Counted from the first letter of the stretch, positions 42,085-51,666 are shown. The stretch is DNA of 64,000 bases from Halalkalibacter nanhaiisediminis (GCF_007830185.1 NZ_VLKZ01000008.1:62001-126000), one strand, 5' to 3'. Notes: generated by a model not told the origin, from the sequence alone. Translations and numbers: made by a program.

Positions 42085-43437
42085 TTAACTAAAAACCCCA
42101 AACAACACATCTAAAAAGACGATCACAATTGCAACAGGAATCAAGTATTTCAATAGATAGTACCAAATATTAAAAAATATAATCCCAACTTTTGATCCTT
42201 GTTGCAGTTCTTCTAGCAAGACAGATTTTGAAACTTTATTTGTGATAAAGATCGCTGTCACTAAGGCACCCAAAGGCATGAGGACATTACTTACTGCATA
42301 ATCGACCAAGTCGAAAAATGTTCGATCAAACAACTGAACATCGGCCATCAGTCCATATGATAAGCATGATGGAATTCCGACCACGAAGATTAGACTTCCA
42401 ATGATCCATGCATACCTCTTTCGTTTTTCTCCAGTGTTTCTCGTCATAATCGCCACAGCACTCTCAAGCATTGAAAACGCTGAAGTGAGCGCAGCGAATA
42501 AAAATAAGATCAAGAAAGCGATGAAGAACAACATGCCAAATGGCAATTGATTAAAGACTGCAGGTAAAACGGAGAAAATTAACGTTGGACCTTCATTCAC
42601 TTCTAACCCAAACGTAAATACTCCTGGAAAAATAGCTAGACCAGCCAATAACGAAATAATAATGTTCATGATGACGATCCATGAAGCAGACCTAGGTAAA
42701 TTCTGTGTTTTAGGAAGATAGGAACTATACGTCACCATAACTGAAACACCTAATGATAGCGCAAAAAACGCTTGACCCAAAGCAAACAAAATACTTTCTG
42801 AAGTTATTTCTGAAAAATTAGGTACAAGTAAAAACTTAATGCCTTCCATAGCTCCGTCCAAACTAAGAGAACGTACGACTAAAACTAAAAATAAGATAAA
42901 CAAAGCAGGCATCATGATCTTACTTGCTTTTTCAATCCCTTGTTGAACTCCTCTTGCAACAACGATAATTGTACATAATAGAAAGACGATTTGTCCGATT
43001 AGCGCCGTCACTGGATTAGAAATAGTCGCTCCAAATAACTGACCAAATTGATCCTGTGTCAGTCCATTTAAGCTACCAGTAAAAGCTTGGAACAAATAAA
43101 GAATAATCCAGCCCCCAACGACACTGTAAAAGGATAAAACTAAAAAGCTCGTCGTTACACCCATTACCCCATTTAAATACCAGAGTGTCTTTGGCGCTAA
43201 CTTTTTATACGTCCCTATTGCATTTGCTTGCGCACGGCGACCGATGGCGAATTCACCAACTAACAGTGGATAACCGAGTAATACCGTAAAAAGAATAAAT
43301 AAGAGGAAGAACGCTCCTCCACCAGATGTCCCAGCAACATAAGGTAATTTCCAGATCGCCCCTAACCCGATCGCAGAACCCGCCGCTGCCAAGACAAAGC
43401 CAAATTTGGACTTCCATTGTTGTTCATGTTTTGACAT
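42085..43437 (-). CDS. sodium-dependent transporter, NSS (SNF) family
   Basis: A 450-residue membrane protein with about 11-12 hydrophobic helices. The N-terminal signature KFGFVLAAAGSAIGLGAIWKLPYVAG is the unwound TM1 with sodium and substrate sites. TM6-8 text LFALGQAFFALSLGVSVMVTYSSYLP is also typical. It is related to YhdH/YocR of B. subtilis and to tyrosine/tryptophan transporters. It imports an amino acid or similar solute with sodium, which suits an alkaliphilic or halotolerant host. Monocistronic. Confidence 0.9.
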   Translation of the reverse strand: MSKHEQQWKSKFGFVLAAAGSAIGLGAIWKLPYVAGTSGGGAFFLLFILFTVLLGYPLLVGEFAIGRRAQANAIGTYKKLAPKTLWYLNGVMGVTTSFLVLSFYSVVGGWIILYLFQAFTGSLNGLTQDQFGQLFGATISNPVTALIGQIVFLLCTIIVVARGVQQGIEKASKIMMPALFILFLVLVVRSLSLDGAMEGIKFLLVPNFSEITSESILFALGQAFFALSLGVSVMVTYSSYLPKTQNLPRSASWIVIMNIIISLLAGLAIFPGVFTFGLEVNEGPTLIFSVLPAVFNQLPFGMLFFIAFLILFLFAALTSAFSMLESAVAIMTRNTGEKRKRYAWIIGSLIFVVGIPSCLSYGLMADVQLFDRTFFDLVDYAVSNVLMPLGALVTAIFITNKVSKSVLLEELQQGSKVGIIFFNIWYYLLKYLIPVAIVIVFLDVLFGVFS

Positions 43438-43588
43438 TTTATATCAAGCCCTTTTCTCTTTGTTTTGATGTTAAATAAATTTAGACACAAAGAGGATTAT
43501 ATCGTGTATTTTATCTTTTTATAAGGGCTTTTATCAAAGATTTTGTATTCTGATATATTTTTTTACTATTTAAAATTATCCCAAAGAT

Positions 43589-43635
43589 AAAAAAGATGAC
43601 TCCACAGTCGCTGCATGCAACCTACTTGAGTCATC
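43589..43635 (-). terminator. terminator of the CoA-transferase/thiolase operon
   Basis: Minus strand GATGACTC / GAGTCATC arms with a structured loop, followed by T6. Confidence 0.7.
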
Positions 43636-43645
43636 CTCTTACCTT

Positions 43646-44836
43646 TTACACTTTTTTAAAAATCGTTGCAATCCCCTGTCCACCAGCAATACAAAGGGTT
43701 GCTAATCCCCATGTTGCCTTTTGTTTTAGCATGGAATGAATCAATGATACACAAATTCTTGCTCCGCTGTTTCCAATTGGATGACCTAAAGCAATCGCTC
43801 CACCATTAATATTCACTTTTTCTTGTGGTAGATTTAATTCCTTGATCACAGCAAGTGCTTGGGCTGCAAAAGCTTCATTTAATTCAACCAAATCGAGATC
43901 ATCTAGTTCAATATTTGCTAACGCTAGTGCTTGTTTGGTTGCATCTACAGGTCCAATCCCCATTCGATCTGGTTTTACACCTGATACCCCTAGGCTTACA
44001 AGCTCAACAAGCGGTTCAAGCTGATATTTGTTCATGATTTTTTCAGATACAACGAGTAACATGGATGCGCCGTCATTTAATCCTGAAGAGTTACCTGCTG
44101 TCACTGTTCCATTTTCTTTGAAAACAGGCTTTAGACTACCCAGCTTCTCTAGAGTTGTTTGTCTAGGATGTTCATCTGTTTCAAAAACAATCGGCTCGCC
44201 TTTTCTTTGGGGAATGTGTATCGGAATGATCTCGTCTTTAAACTTGCCTGACTCAATCGCAGCATGTACCTTTTCCTGACTTCTTAAGGCAAATTGATCT
44301 TGTTCCTCTCTAGAAATTTGATAGTCATCAGCCAAATTTTCTGCGGTCATCCCCATTACGAGTCGGCCATACGTTTCAATTGGCTGTGAACCAGGCTGAC
44401 TTTCTTTATTTGGATCAAGAATCTCAGCATTCCCAGAAAGAAAACCATATCTCGCATTTCGAATATAATAAGGTGCTGTACTCATGCTTTCTACCCCACC
44501 AACGATGTAGGCATCACCATAGCCAGCTCGAATCGCTAAAAAGCTATTATGAATCGCTTGCATCCCTGAACCACATTGGCGATGAACCGTATAGCCAGGC
44601 AATGATTCGGAAAGACCTGCTTTTAAAAGTGCTAGTCTAGCAATATTAGACTGATCTTGACTTTGTTTTGCTTGTCCAATGATGACTTCATTTATCTCAT
44701 CTAATACAAGTTCTCTTTCTTTCAAGTCATCAAATAAAGGAAGCAACAACGAATCTGGTTTGATGTTTTTTAACGCTCCTCCTAGTTTACCGACGGCAGT
44801 TCTTTGTGCACTAACAACATAAACGCGTTCACTCAT
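43646..44836 (-). CDS. 3-oxoadipyl-CoA / acetyl-CoA C-acyltransferase (thiolase)
   Basis: A 396-residue thiolase with both active-site cysteines, in [11 protein letters not shown] and [10 protein letters not shown], and the His in [10 protein letters not shown]. It cleaves a 3-oxoacyl-CoA. The two genes before it encode a CoA transferase and the operon ends an aromatic ring-cleavage route, so 3-oxoadipyl-CoA to succinyl-CoA plus acetyl-CoA is the likely reaction. AGGAGGG precedes the ATG. The 13-bp gap to the transferase indicates one transcript. Confidence 0.9.
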   Translation of the reverse strand: MSERVYVVSAQRTAVGKLGGALKNIKPDSLLLPLFDDLKERELVLDEINEVIIGQAKQSQDQSNIARLALLKAGLSESLPGYTVHRQCGSGMQAIHNSFLAIRAGYGDAYIVGGVESMSTAPYYIRNARYGFLSGNAEILDPNKESQPGSQPIETYGRLVMGMTAENLADDYQISREEQDQFALRSQEKVHAAIESGKFKDEIIPIHIPQRKGEPIVFETDEHPRQTTLEKLGSLKPVFKENGTVTAGNSSGLNDGASMLLVVSEKIMNKYQLEPLVELVSLGVSGVKPDRMGIGPVDATKQALALANIELDDLDLVELNEAFAAQALAVIKELNLPQEKVNINGGAIALGHPIGNSGARICVSLIHSMLKQKATWGLATLCIAGGQGIATIFKKV

Positions 44837-44849
44837 TTTTTCTGCCCTC

Positions 44850-45509
44850 CTAGGATTTCGTTAATAAATTTGGACTGATTTGAAATGCTGCCTCGGTTTT
44901 TTCCTTCACTTCATCAAGTGTTACACCTGGCATTAATTCTGTTAATACTAGCTGATTATTCGAAAACGTAAATACAGCAAGCTCGGTAATGATTACATCA
45001 ACCTTACGAACTGACGTTATCGGGTATGAGCACTGCTTTACCAGCTTAGGCTCGCCTGTTTTTGTCGTATGGTTTGTCGTGACAATGATTTTCTTGACAC
45101 CAACTAATAAATCCATTGCTCCGCCAACACCCATAATGTTCTTTCCAGGAACCGCCCAGTTGGCGATATACCCTTGTTCATCAACCTGCAATGCTCCTAA
45201 AATAGCGATATCTACATGTCCACCGCGTATCATCGCAAATGAATCTGAACTATTAAAATATGAGGCTCCAATCGTCTCTGCAATCGGTAATTTCCCTGCA
45301 TTTACTAAGCTTGGGTCAAACTCTTCATCAGAAGCTAATTCACCCACACCTAACATCCCATTTTCTGTATGAAAAAAGATCGATGTCGTATCGACATATT
45401 TGGCTACTAGAGTAGGGATTCCGATGCCTAGATTAATGACTGACTCTGGCATAAGCTCTTCAGCTGCCCGCTTGGCAATCATTTCTTGTATTTCTTTATT
45501 TGATTTCAT
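44850..45509 (-). CDS. CoA transferase subunit B (3-oxoacid/3-oxoadipate CoA-transferase)
   Basis: A 219-residue beta subunit of class I CoA transferases. The catalytic Glu is in the FFHTENGMLGVG segment and NLGIGIPTLVAKYV is present near the start. With subunit A it moves CoA from succinyl-CoA to an oxoacid, forming a covalent glutamyl-CoA thioester. It overlaps subunit A by 14 bp. Operon context with maleylacetate reductase points to 3-oxoadipate rather than acetoacetate, though the two families are hard to tell apart. Confidence 0.92.
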   Translation of the reverse strand: MKSNKEIQEMIAKRAAEELMPESVINLGIGIPTLVAKYVDTTSIFFHTENGMLGVGELASDEEFDPSLVNAGKLPIAETIGASYFNSSDSFAMIRGGHVDIAILGALQVDEQGYIANWAVPGKNIMGVGGAMDLLVGVKKIIVTTNHTTKTGEPKLVKQCSYPITSVRKVDVIITELAVFTFSNNQLVLTELMPGVTLDEVKEKTEAAFQISPNLLTKS

Positions 45510-46191
45510 GGCGAGCCACCACCCCTTCTCTAGTCAAAATGAGTTCGCTTGTGACTATCGCATCTACATAAAGATGAGGCGTTACAATCTCTTCTGGCGA
45601 TAGCTGACCTACTTCCACAATTTCATCTACTTCAGCAATAACAAATTCAGCAGCTGTAGCCATCATCGGATTAAAATTTCGTGCCGTCTTATAATACGAT
45701 AAATTACCAAGTGTATCTGCTTTCGCTGCTTTAATAAGGGAAACATTCGCTTTTAAACCTGGTTCAAAGACATAGGTTTCGCCGTTAATGTCTCTTGTTT
45801 CCTTTCCCTTCGCTAACTCAGTTCCCACACTCGTCTTCGTATAATAACCACCAATACCTGCACCCCCAGCACGAATCGATTCAGACATCGTACCTTGAGG
45901 CATGAGTTGAATATCAACCTTTCCTTCATTGTACGCATCTCCCACTTCACGATTGCTAGTGAAATAAGAGCCGATCGCTTTTTTAATTTTCCCCTGACGA
46001 AGTAAAATCCCTAGCCCTTTACCTGGTTCACCCAAGTTGTTACTTATAATCGTTAAGTCTTTCACTTCGAACTTTGTCAATTGATCAATCAACGTTAAAG
46101 GTGCTCCAACTAACCCAAAGCCACCTACCATAACCGTATCGCCTGTTTTAATTTTAGAGATAATGTCGTTTGGCTTTGTCAGTTTGTTCAT
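45496..46191 (-). CDS. CoA transferase subunit A (3-oxoacid/3-oxoadipate CoA-transferase)
   Basis: A 231-residue alpha subunit: TVMVGGFGLVGAPLTLIDQL, the GxGxG region AGGAGIGGYYT, and the KADTLGNLSYYKTARNFNP segment. Forms an alpha2beta2-type enzyme with the following gene. GAGGAG precedes the ATG. It lies 76 bp after the maleylacetate reductase, within the same operon. Confidence 0.92.
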   Translation of the reverse strand: MNKLTKPNDIISKIKTGDTVMVGGFGLVGAPLTLIDQLTKFEVKDLTIISNNLGEPGKGLGILLRQGKIKKAIGSYFTSNREVGDAYNEGKVDIQLMPQGTMSESIRAGGAGIGGYYTKTSVGTELAKGKETRDINGETYVFEPGLKANVSLIKAAKADTLGNLSYYKTARNFNPMMATAAEFVIAEVDEIVEVGQLSPEEIVTPHLYVDAIVTSELILTREGVVARHEIK

Positions 46192-46267
46192 ATGCTCTCA
46201 CTCCTCTAATTGTAAATAGATGGTTACTACCTACAATCGTTGCAAACTGTGATTACTTTTTTAAAAA

Positions 46268-47332
46268 TTAAACAGTTGGTCGAATGCCTTGATATGCAGA
46301 CTTGAGCATCTCCCTGATCTGTTGTTTTTCGATTGGACGCGGATTATAGAATGAAAGTTCGCTAATTTGATTAACGACTACCTCAATTTCTTCTTTTTTC
46401 ATTCCAATTTCCTCTAATGACATCGGGACTCCTAATGACAGCGAAAAATCAAATAATGCCCCTGATACATCGTTTTCATTTGACTCGAACACATGTGAGA
46501 GTACCTTTATTGCATCAGGAATATGATCAGCGTTATAACTAAGCACATATGGCAACATAACAGAATGTGTTTCTGCATGAGACAATCCACATGTTCCACC
46601 AATAACATGGCACAGCTTATGATGAAGGGACATATGAACTGAACCTAGAACCGTACCTGCTAACCAAGTACCATAAAGAGCTTCAGAACGAGCATCCATA
46701 CTCATTGAATCCTCAATCAATTTTGGCAAGCTTTTTTGAAATGCCTCTATTCCATTTTCAGCAAGCAAAGAAGTGACTGGATTCGCATTTTTTGCATAGA
46801 GTCCTGCTACACAGTGGGCCATTGCATTTAGAGCACTTGTCACCGTTATGTTGATTGGAAGATTGACAGTTAGCTTCGGATCATAGATCACCACTTTTGC
46901 TTTAACAAGTGGATCAATTCCTGTTATTTTCCTCCCACCTTCTGTCATTCCCCAAATCGATGTCATCTCTGAGCCAGCATACGTTGTCGGAATCGCAATA
47001 ATCGGCAACGCTGTCTTTAAAGCAATCGCTTTTGCTAACCCAATGGAAGAGCCGCCTCCAATCGCTACAATTCCATCCACATTCGTTTTTTTCACTTGCA
47101 AAAGAGCTGATTTAACGATTTCAACAGGAACGTGTTGTACGGAATTATCATAAATGCCTACACAGCGCTCCCCTAATAACTCAGCCACTCTTTCTGCTTG
47201 AGCGATTCGTCCCCTTGTCGTGATAATGAGGACTTTATTTAGATTCTCTCTTTTTATTTCCCCTAATATATTCGTAACAGCATCAACACCAAATACAACT
47301 CGACCAGGCTGACTTTCATATTCGAACTGCAC
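46268..47332 (-). CDS. maleylacetate reductase (iron-type alcohol dehydrogenase family)
   Basis: Reduces maleylacetate to 3-oxoadipate with NAD(P)H. The 354-residue protein begins with FEYESQPGRVVFG, the usual opening of maleylacetate reductases, and has VAIGGGSSIGLAKAIAL, PTTYAGSEMTSIWGMT and the metal/active region HHKLCHVIGGTCGLSHAETHSV. Starts with GTG after GAGGGG. Maleylacetate arises from hydroxyquinol cleavage or from chloromuconate via dienelactone, so its presence shows that the pathway is more than the plain catechol route. Confidence 0.92.
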   Translation of the reverse strand: MQFEYESQPGRVVFGVDAVTNILGEIKRENLNKVLIITTRGRIAQAERVAELLGERCVGIYDNSVQHVPVEIVKSALLQVKKTNVDGIVAIGGGSSIGLAKAIALKTALPIIAIPTTYAGSEMTSIWGMTEGGRKITGIDPLVKAKVVIYDPKLTVNLPINITVTSALNAMAHCVAGLYAKNANPVTSLLAENGIEAFQKSLPKLIEDSMSMDARSEALYGTWLAGTVLGSVHMSLHHKLCHVIGGTCGLSHAETHSVMLPYVLSYNADHIPDAIKVLSHVFESNENDVSGALFDFSLSLGVPMSLEEIGMKKEEIEVVVNQISELSFYNPRPIEKQQIREMLKSAYQGIRPTV

Positions 47333-47351
47333 TTAAGACAACCCCTCAAAT

Positions 47352-48470
47352 TTACTTGTCTCTACGATATTTCTTTATCTTTTCCATATCTAGCGTCACA
47401 CCAAGACCTGGCTTTTGTGGTACGTAGACTTTTTCGTTTTTAAAGACAACGGGCTCTTCAACAATGTCATCAGCCATCCAAATTGGACCAAAAAGCTCGC
47501 AATCCTCTGTTAAATTCGGTAATGTACTGTATACATGTAAGCAAGCAGCCGTTCCAATTGAACTTTCAAGCGAAGTACCACCAAAGCAAGGAATACCTGC
47601 TGCTTCTGCAATCGCTGCAATTTTTTTCACTCTACTCATCCCACCTGATTTATGGATTTTCAGTGAAAAAATATCAACAGCATCCATCTCTACTAACTTC
47701 AGTGCATCTTGAACAGTACTAGCACTCTCATCCGCCATAATCGGGACTTTTCTAGTCGCCTTTAGGCGAGCAAGCCCTGCAAAATCCCATTTTGGTAAAG
47801 GTTGCTCGAGAAAATCAACCTTCGCTTCAGCAAGTTGATCCATCCATCTTAGTGTCGTTAGTTCGTCCCATGAACCATTTGGATCAACACCTGTGGTCGT
47901 CACTCCTTCTAGTCCTTTTGAGACTTCTATTACTCTTTTAATATCGTCAACAGTCGGGATTGCTCCTGCTTTCATTTTGAAATTATGATGCTCGCGCTTT
48001 TTAACCTTGTCTTTGCCTTCTGCAATATCCGCCTCAATGCTTCCCGCAGCTAAAGCCCACCTAACAGGAATGCCATCACGAACAACACCACCAAATAGTT
48101 GGGAAACTGGAACATTAGCAAGCTTACCAACGATATCATAAAGCGCCATTTCAACCGTTGCTTTTGCAAATTCATTTCCTAGCACTTGTCGATCCATTTT
48201 TGTAAGGAGTGCTTCGATATAAGAAGGGTCTTCTCCAATAAGAAGAGGAGCAAAGTATTTCTCAATGACCAATCTCATTGTTTCAACGCTTTCTCCACCC
48301 CACCAAATGCCTGGTGTCGTCCCTTCTCCAATTCCCGTTACGCCCTCAGATGTCTCGATTTGAATGATCAACAAAGGCTTTGCATTCATTTTTGCAGCCG
48401 AAAATTGATGAGCTCGTCTTAGCGGAATATCGACAATATCTGTAGAGATTGCAGTGATTTTTGTATTCAT
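47352..48470 (-). CDS. muconate/chloromuconate cycloisomerase-like enolase-superfamily enzyme
   Basis: A 372-residue member of the muconate-lactonising enzyme subgroup. Active-site parts are the KxK motif in NFKMKAG, metal ligands in GVDPNGSWD, FLEQPLP and MADESAS, and the opposite-face Lys in FSLKIHKSGG. It closes cis,cis-muconate or a chloromuconate to a lactone, with release of chloride in the latter case. Start chosen at 48470 because AAAGGAG precedes it; the longer frame to 48536 runs into the preceding gene. It follows the flavin reductase by 22 bp. Confidence 0.88.
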   Translation of the reverse strand: MNTKITAISTDIVDIPLRRAHQFSAAKMNAKPLLIIQIETSEGVTGIGEGTTPGIWWGGESVETMRLVIEKYFAPLLIGEDPSYIEALLTKMDRQVLGNEFAKATVEMALYDIVGKLANVPVSQLFGGVVRDGIPVRWALAAGSIEADIAEGKDKVKKREHHNFKMKAGAIPTVDDIKRVIEVSKGLEGVTTTGVDPNGSWDELTTLRWMDQLAEAKVDFLEQPLPKWDFAGLARLKATRKVPIMADESASTVQDALKLVEMDAVDIFSLKIHKSGGMSRVKKIAAIAEAAGIPCFGGTSLESSIGTAACLHVYSTLPNLTEDCELFGPIWMADDIVEEPVVFKNEKVYVPQKPGLGVTLDMEKIKKYRRDK

Positions 48471-48492
48471 TGAATGAATCTCCTTTTTAAAC

Positions 48493-48966
48493 TTATGGTT
48501 TCTTTTCAATCGATAACCTCGAGAACTGACCAGCAAAGTATGTTAATGCATCTCCATCTTTATATTCAAAGTTTTTCACTTCACCTAAGTAAAGAACATG
48601 ATCTCCACCGTCATAGGCGTTCCAAGGCACACATTCAATGTAAGCAAGCGACTCTTCTATACGAGGGGCATGCTCGCCTTCAACCCATTTGAAAGGTAGA
48701 TTTTCTTGCGGACGTCCTGCGAAATGCATCGCTACATCCTGTTGTTGATCATTCAAAATATTAACTGTGAATGCATTATTCTTTAAATGCTCTAATGCCT
48801 TTGTTTTACGATCGACTGAAACAAGAACAAGTGGTGGATCTAGTGATACGGACGTAAATGAATTAGCAGTTAAACCGTGATAGCCACCTTCTACATTACA
48901 CGTAACAACCGTCACACCTGTTGCAAAACGTCCCATACAATTACGAAATTCTCTTGGATCCATCAT
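48493..48966 (-). CDS. flavin reductase (HpaC-like) partner of the monooxygenase
   Basis: A 157-residue flavin reductase domain: FRNCMGRFATGVTVVTC near the start, GLTANSFTSVSLDPPLVLVSVD in the middle, and a His/Asp C-terminal part (GGDHVLYLGEVKNFEY). It reduces FAD or FMN with NADH and supplies the free reduced flavin to a two-component monooxygenase, here most likely the HpaB-type enzyme at 52570. First gene of the second aromatic operon; its upstream region shares a motif with the hpaB-like operon. AAGGAGGAG precedes the ATG. Confidence 0.9.
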   Translation of the reverse strand: MMDPREFRNCMGRFATGVTVVTCNVEGGYHGLTANSFTSVSLDPPLVLVSVDRKTKALEHLKNNAFTVNILNDQQQDVAMHFAGRPQENLPFKWVEGEHAPRIEESLAYIECVPWNAYDGGDHVLYLGEVKNFEYKDGDALTYFAGQFSRLSIEKKP

Positions 48967-48980
48967 AAACTCCTCCTTTT

Positions 48981-48994
48981 AGATAGCGCTTTCA
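48981..48994 (-). promoter_or_regulatory. cre-like site before the flavin reductase operon
   Basis: Minus strand TGAAAGCGCTATCT differs from the cre consensus only in the last base and lies 15 bases upstream of the start codon, downstream of the probable promoter. Confidence 0.5.
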
Positions 48995-49048
48995 TTAAAT
49001 TTAATTAACATGTGAAATCTAATTAAAATGTATCAATATTCAGATTTA

Positions 49049-49074
49049 TTTGTAACTGCAAAAAGAAGTAGACA
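49049..49074. promoter_or_regulatory. shared 26-bp motif, copy upstream of the flavin reductase operon
   Basis: Contains AACTGCAAAAA and AGACA and matches the copy at 54193-54218 over 26 bases with few differences. It starts 83 bases before the start codon, compared with 79 in the other copy. A probable binding site for the aromatic regulator. Confidence 0.6.
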
Positions 49075-49217
49075 TTTCAAACAATACTATCAAAAACAAA
49101 CGAAAGAAAATCAGTTGTCAGAATAGAATACTAACCTATGAGGTTTCTAAAGCCTCAAACGTTCTTTATTGACTAAAGTTACTTCACTTATATCCAAACA
49201 AACGAAGGAGGAAACAA

Positions 49218-49682
49218 ATGATTATCGAAAAGGCGACATTACAAGATGCAGAGTCCATATTAGCCATTCAAAAAGAGGCTTATATCCGCGAGGCTATTAC
49301 GTATAATAATTATGAAATAGCACCTTTGACGGAAACGTTAGAGGAAATGAAAGATGATTTTAAACAAAAGACTGTTTTGAAAGCGATTTTAAACGAAAAA
49401 GTCGTTGGCTCAGTGAAAGGCTATGTGGAAAAGGGTACTTGTTATGTTGAACGCTTAATGGTTGATCCCGCCTCTCAAGGCCAAGGAATCGGAAAAAAAC
49501 TTATGCTTGATCTAGAAACATACTTTCCAGATTGCGAGCGCTTTGAATTATATACAGGTGGAAAAAGCACCTATAATATTAGATTCTACGAAAAGCTGGG
49601 CTATACCATTTTTAAAACAGAAATGATTCGTGAAAATATTGACTTTGTTTTCATGGAAAAACAAAATAGTCAAAACAACTAA
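49218..49682 (+). CDS. GNAT family N-acetyltransferase
   Basis: A 154-residue acetyltransferase with the acetyl-CoA loop in VERLMVDPASQGQGIGKKLML and the C-terminal NIRFYEKLGYTIFKTE. Single gene on the plus strand, inserted between two operons for aromatic catabolism that read the other way. AAGGAGGAAAC precedes the ATG. Substrate unknown. It is followed by a strong terminator shared with the convergent gene. Confidence 0.88.
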   Translation: MIIEKATLQDAESILAIQKEAYIREAITYNNYEIAPLTETLEEMKDDFKQKTVLKAILNEKVVGSVKGYVEKGTCYVERLMVDPASQGQGIGKKLMLDLETYFPDCERFELYTGGKSTYNIRFYEKLGYTIFKTEMIRENIDFVFMEKQNSQNN

Positions 49683-49688
49683 TCTAAA

Positions 49689-49734
49689 GAAATGAGGAGC
49701 ATTCACAACTAGTGAACTGCTCCTCATTTCTTTT
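49689..49734. terminator. bidirectional terminator
   Basis: GAAATGAGGAGCA / TGCTCCTCATTTC arms with an inner TTCAC/GTGAA stem, between the convergent acetyltransferase and FAD synthetase genes. Confidence 0.85.
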
Positions 49735-49746
49735 CAATATAGCAAA

Positions 49747-50277
49747 CTACTGTACTCTTCCTAATAAAAAATGAGCTTTCTCGACTTCTTTATGAAGAAG
49801 CAAATGACGTATTCTTGTCGAAGAAATAATTTCCCCTTCAGGACAAGTCACGATTGGATGCTGAAATGTATGAAAGTGATCCTGTAAATCGAGAATCGAA
49901 CCACTCTTCCCTTTACCGAATTGAAAATCTGGTCCTACCCATATTTCTCTCGGATTTAAACGTTTCAGTTCATCAATGTATTCATCAACAGTACGCGCGG
50001 CATAATCACGATCAAAGGACGCAAAAATGGCATAAGAGACTCCTAGTTCTTCAAGATATCTCTTCTTTTCAGGGAGTTGAGTCAAGACTAATTGATTTTG
50101 AAAAAAGGCTCTTGGAGGTGGGTCAAATGTGTAGACAACTAATGGAACCCCATATTCATCCGCACGTGATTTTGCTTTTTGGATTAATGCTTGATGTCCA
50201 CGATGAATACCATCAAAGGCCCCAATCGTTACTACTGAGCGATCTAAGTCGAGTTGATTATTTTGAAATGCTCTCAT
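49747..50277 (-). CDS. stand-alone FAD synthetase (RibF N-terminal domain only)
   Basis: A 176-residue nucleotidyltransferase equal to the FMN adenylyltransferase domain of RibF: VVTIGAFDGIHRGHQALI holds the GxFDGxHxGH signature, VYTFDPPPRAFF and WVGPDFQFGKGKSG follow, and the ISSTRIR motif is present. The riboflavin kinase domain (about 120 residues) is absent and no decay of it is visible. It should convert FMN plus ATP to FAD. It is last in the hpaB-like operon, so it probably raises FAD supply for the monooxygenase. Start at 50277 follows GGAGGTA; a reading from 50292 begins inside that site. Confidence 0.85.
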   Translation of the reverse strand: MRAFQNNQLDLDRSVVTIGAFDGIHRGHQALIQKAKSRADEYGVPLVVYTFDPPPRAFFQNQLVLTQLPEKKRYLEELGVSYAIFASFDRDYAARTVDEYIDELKRLNPREIWVGPDFQFGKGKSGSILDLQDHFHTFQHPIVTCPEGEIISSTRIRHLLLHKEVEKAHFLLGRVQ

Positions 50278-50298
50278 TTGAACTACCTCCATTTTTTC

Positions 50299-51126
50299 CT
50301 ATGATAAAAATGATTTAATCGTTTCATTAATTTTTGGCTGATTGTGAAATACTAATGTATAGTGGTTGCAATCATCCGTGATTGTTTGTAACTGTTTGAT
50401 CGACTTTTTCGTAAGATCATAGTCTTTTTCTAAAAATAAAGGTGGATACGGTCCGATCTCCCCCTTCGCAATCACGAGTAACGTCTTGCATGAAACCTTT
50501 GAACAAACCTCTTTAGGATCAAAAGTATAAAAACTTTCAAAATCCTTTAAGATTTGCTCAGGATCTGACTTATGCTTCCACCCGCCTTCAAAAGGCTTAA
50601 TTTCATACTCAACATTCGCTTGAACAACGTCGCTCCATTCTATGCCGATCCTTGTATAGATCGCCTTCGTTTCGTTGACATAGCTTTCAGGTGTTTCATG
50701 TCGTTTACTTAGACGATTTAATGAAGGTTTCACGATATCTCGCTGATGGTCTGTTGTTTTTGCTGCACCATCGAGCAATATGAGAGCTCTCGTTTGTTTT
50801 AAGCGACTCGCTACAGTTGCTGCGATGAAGGCGCCCATTGAATAACCTAGTAAAATCGGATTTTCAATTTGAAGAGATCCTATTAAAGCAATAAGGTCTT
50901 GAACATGATTTTCAATCGATGTATCAGGATCTGTTTCAGAACTATTTCCTCGTCCTCTTAAGTCATAACTAATAAAACGGTATTCGCCAGCTAGCAATTC
51001 CCTGTAATAATGTAAGCTTTTATGATTGCCTGTTAGTCCATGAATCGCAATAACTGTTCCTTTTTCCCCAGAACTATCAAGTAGTTGAAACGTTTGCCCA
51101 TTTACGGTATGCAAATACTCTTCCAT
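50299..51126 (-). CDS. alpha/beta hydrolase in the aromatic operon (enol-lactone/dienelactone hydrolase candidate)
   Basis: A 275-residue serine hydrolase: IAIHGLTGNHKSL oxyanion region, SYDLRGRGNS, nucleophile elbow LGYSMGAF and catalytic His in DDCNHYTLVF. It belongs to the same broad family as 3-oxoadipate enol-lactonase. In this operon it could open the lactone made by the cycloisomerase or cleave a pathway ester. The substrate cannot be read from sequence. Gap of 16 bp to the DUF3237 gene and 21 bp to the FAD synthetase. Confidence 0.82.
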   Translation of the reverse strand: MEEYLHTVNGQTFQLLDSSGEKGTVIAIHGLTGNHKSLHYYRELLAGEYRFISYDLRGRGNSSETDPDTSIENHVQDLIALIGSLQIENPILLGYSMGAFIAATVASRLKQTRALILLDGAAKTTDHQRDIVKPSLNRLSKRHETPESYVNETKAIYTRIGIEWSDVVQANVEYEIKPFEGGWKHKSDPEQILKDFESFYTFDPKEVCSKVSCKTLLVIAKGEIGPYPPLFLEKDYDLTKKSIKQLQTITDDCNHYTLVFHNQPKINETIKSFLS

Positions 51127-51142
51127 CTACACCGCTCCTCTT

Positions 51143-51616
51143 TTAAAGTACCTTGTATAGAGAATAAACAGCCTTACCAGGAACACGTTTCCCAGTCGAA
51201 AGAAAGACTGTTTTATTTAGCCAGTCATACTTTTTTGATGCTGTTTCAAAGACAGGAGAAGACCGAAAGTAATACTCAGACGGATCCACATCTTCATTAT
51301 TATCTAATCGTTTAATGACTTCTTTTGGTCCATGTCGCAACCCTTTATATGTCATTAAAATGATCTCTTTATCCTCCGTTTCAAGGAGAATTCGAACATC
51401 TTGTACGACTGTTCCATCATCGCGAACAGTTATCCAATCATCACCGCCAGGAATAACGATCCCTTTTAATTCAGGCCCTTCAAAAGCGCCTCCTGTTACT
51501 TGAATGATTCTTCTATTTCCGATTGGTGTTTCACCTGGCAAGTACGGCGCACCGACTTCCACATATAAATCAAATAAAAATTCCAAATTAGGTGCTGGCA
51601 AACGTTCTAGCGTCAT
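51143..51616 (-). CDS. DUF3237 family protein
   Basis: A 157-residue protein of the DUF3237 beta-barrel family: VEVGAPYLPGETPIGNRR, VTGGAFEGPELKGIVIPGGDDWITVRDDGTVVQDVR (in parts) and the ending NKTVFLSTGKR. Members often sit in aromatic or steroid catabolic clusters, and no function is proven that I know of. A lactone-handling or isomerase role is often guessed. Start at ATG 51616 follows GAGGAG; a TTG three bases earlier is less likely. Part of the hpaB-like operon. Confidence 0.85.
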   Translation of the reverse strand: MTLERLPAPNLEFLFDLYVEVGAPYLPGETPIGNRRIIQVTGGAFEGPELKGIVIPGGDDWITVRDDGTVVQDVRILLETEDKEIILMTYKGLRHGPKEVIKRLDNNEDVDPSEYYFRSSPVFETASKKYDWLNKTVFLSTGKRVPGKAVYSLYKVL

Positions 51617-51666
51617 CAAATCGCTCCTCTCAAAAAGCTAGCATTCATGTCTCTACAGCCTAAATT

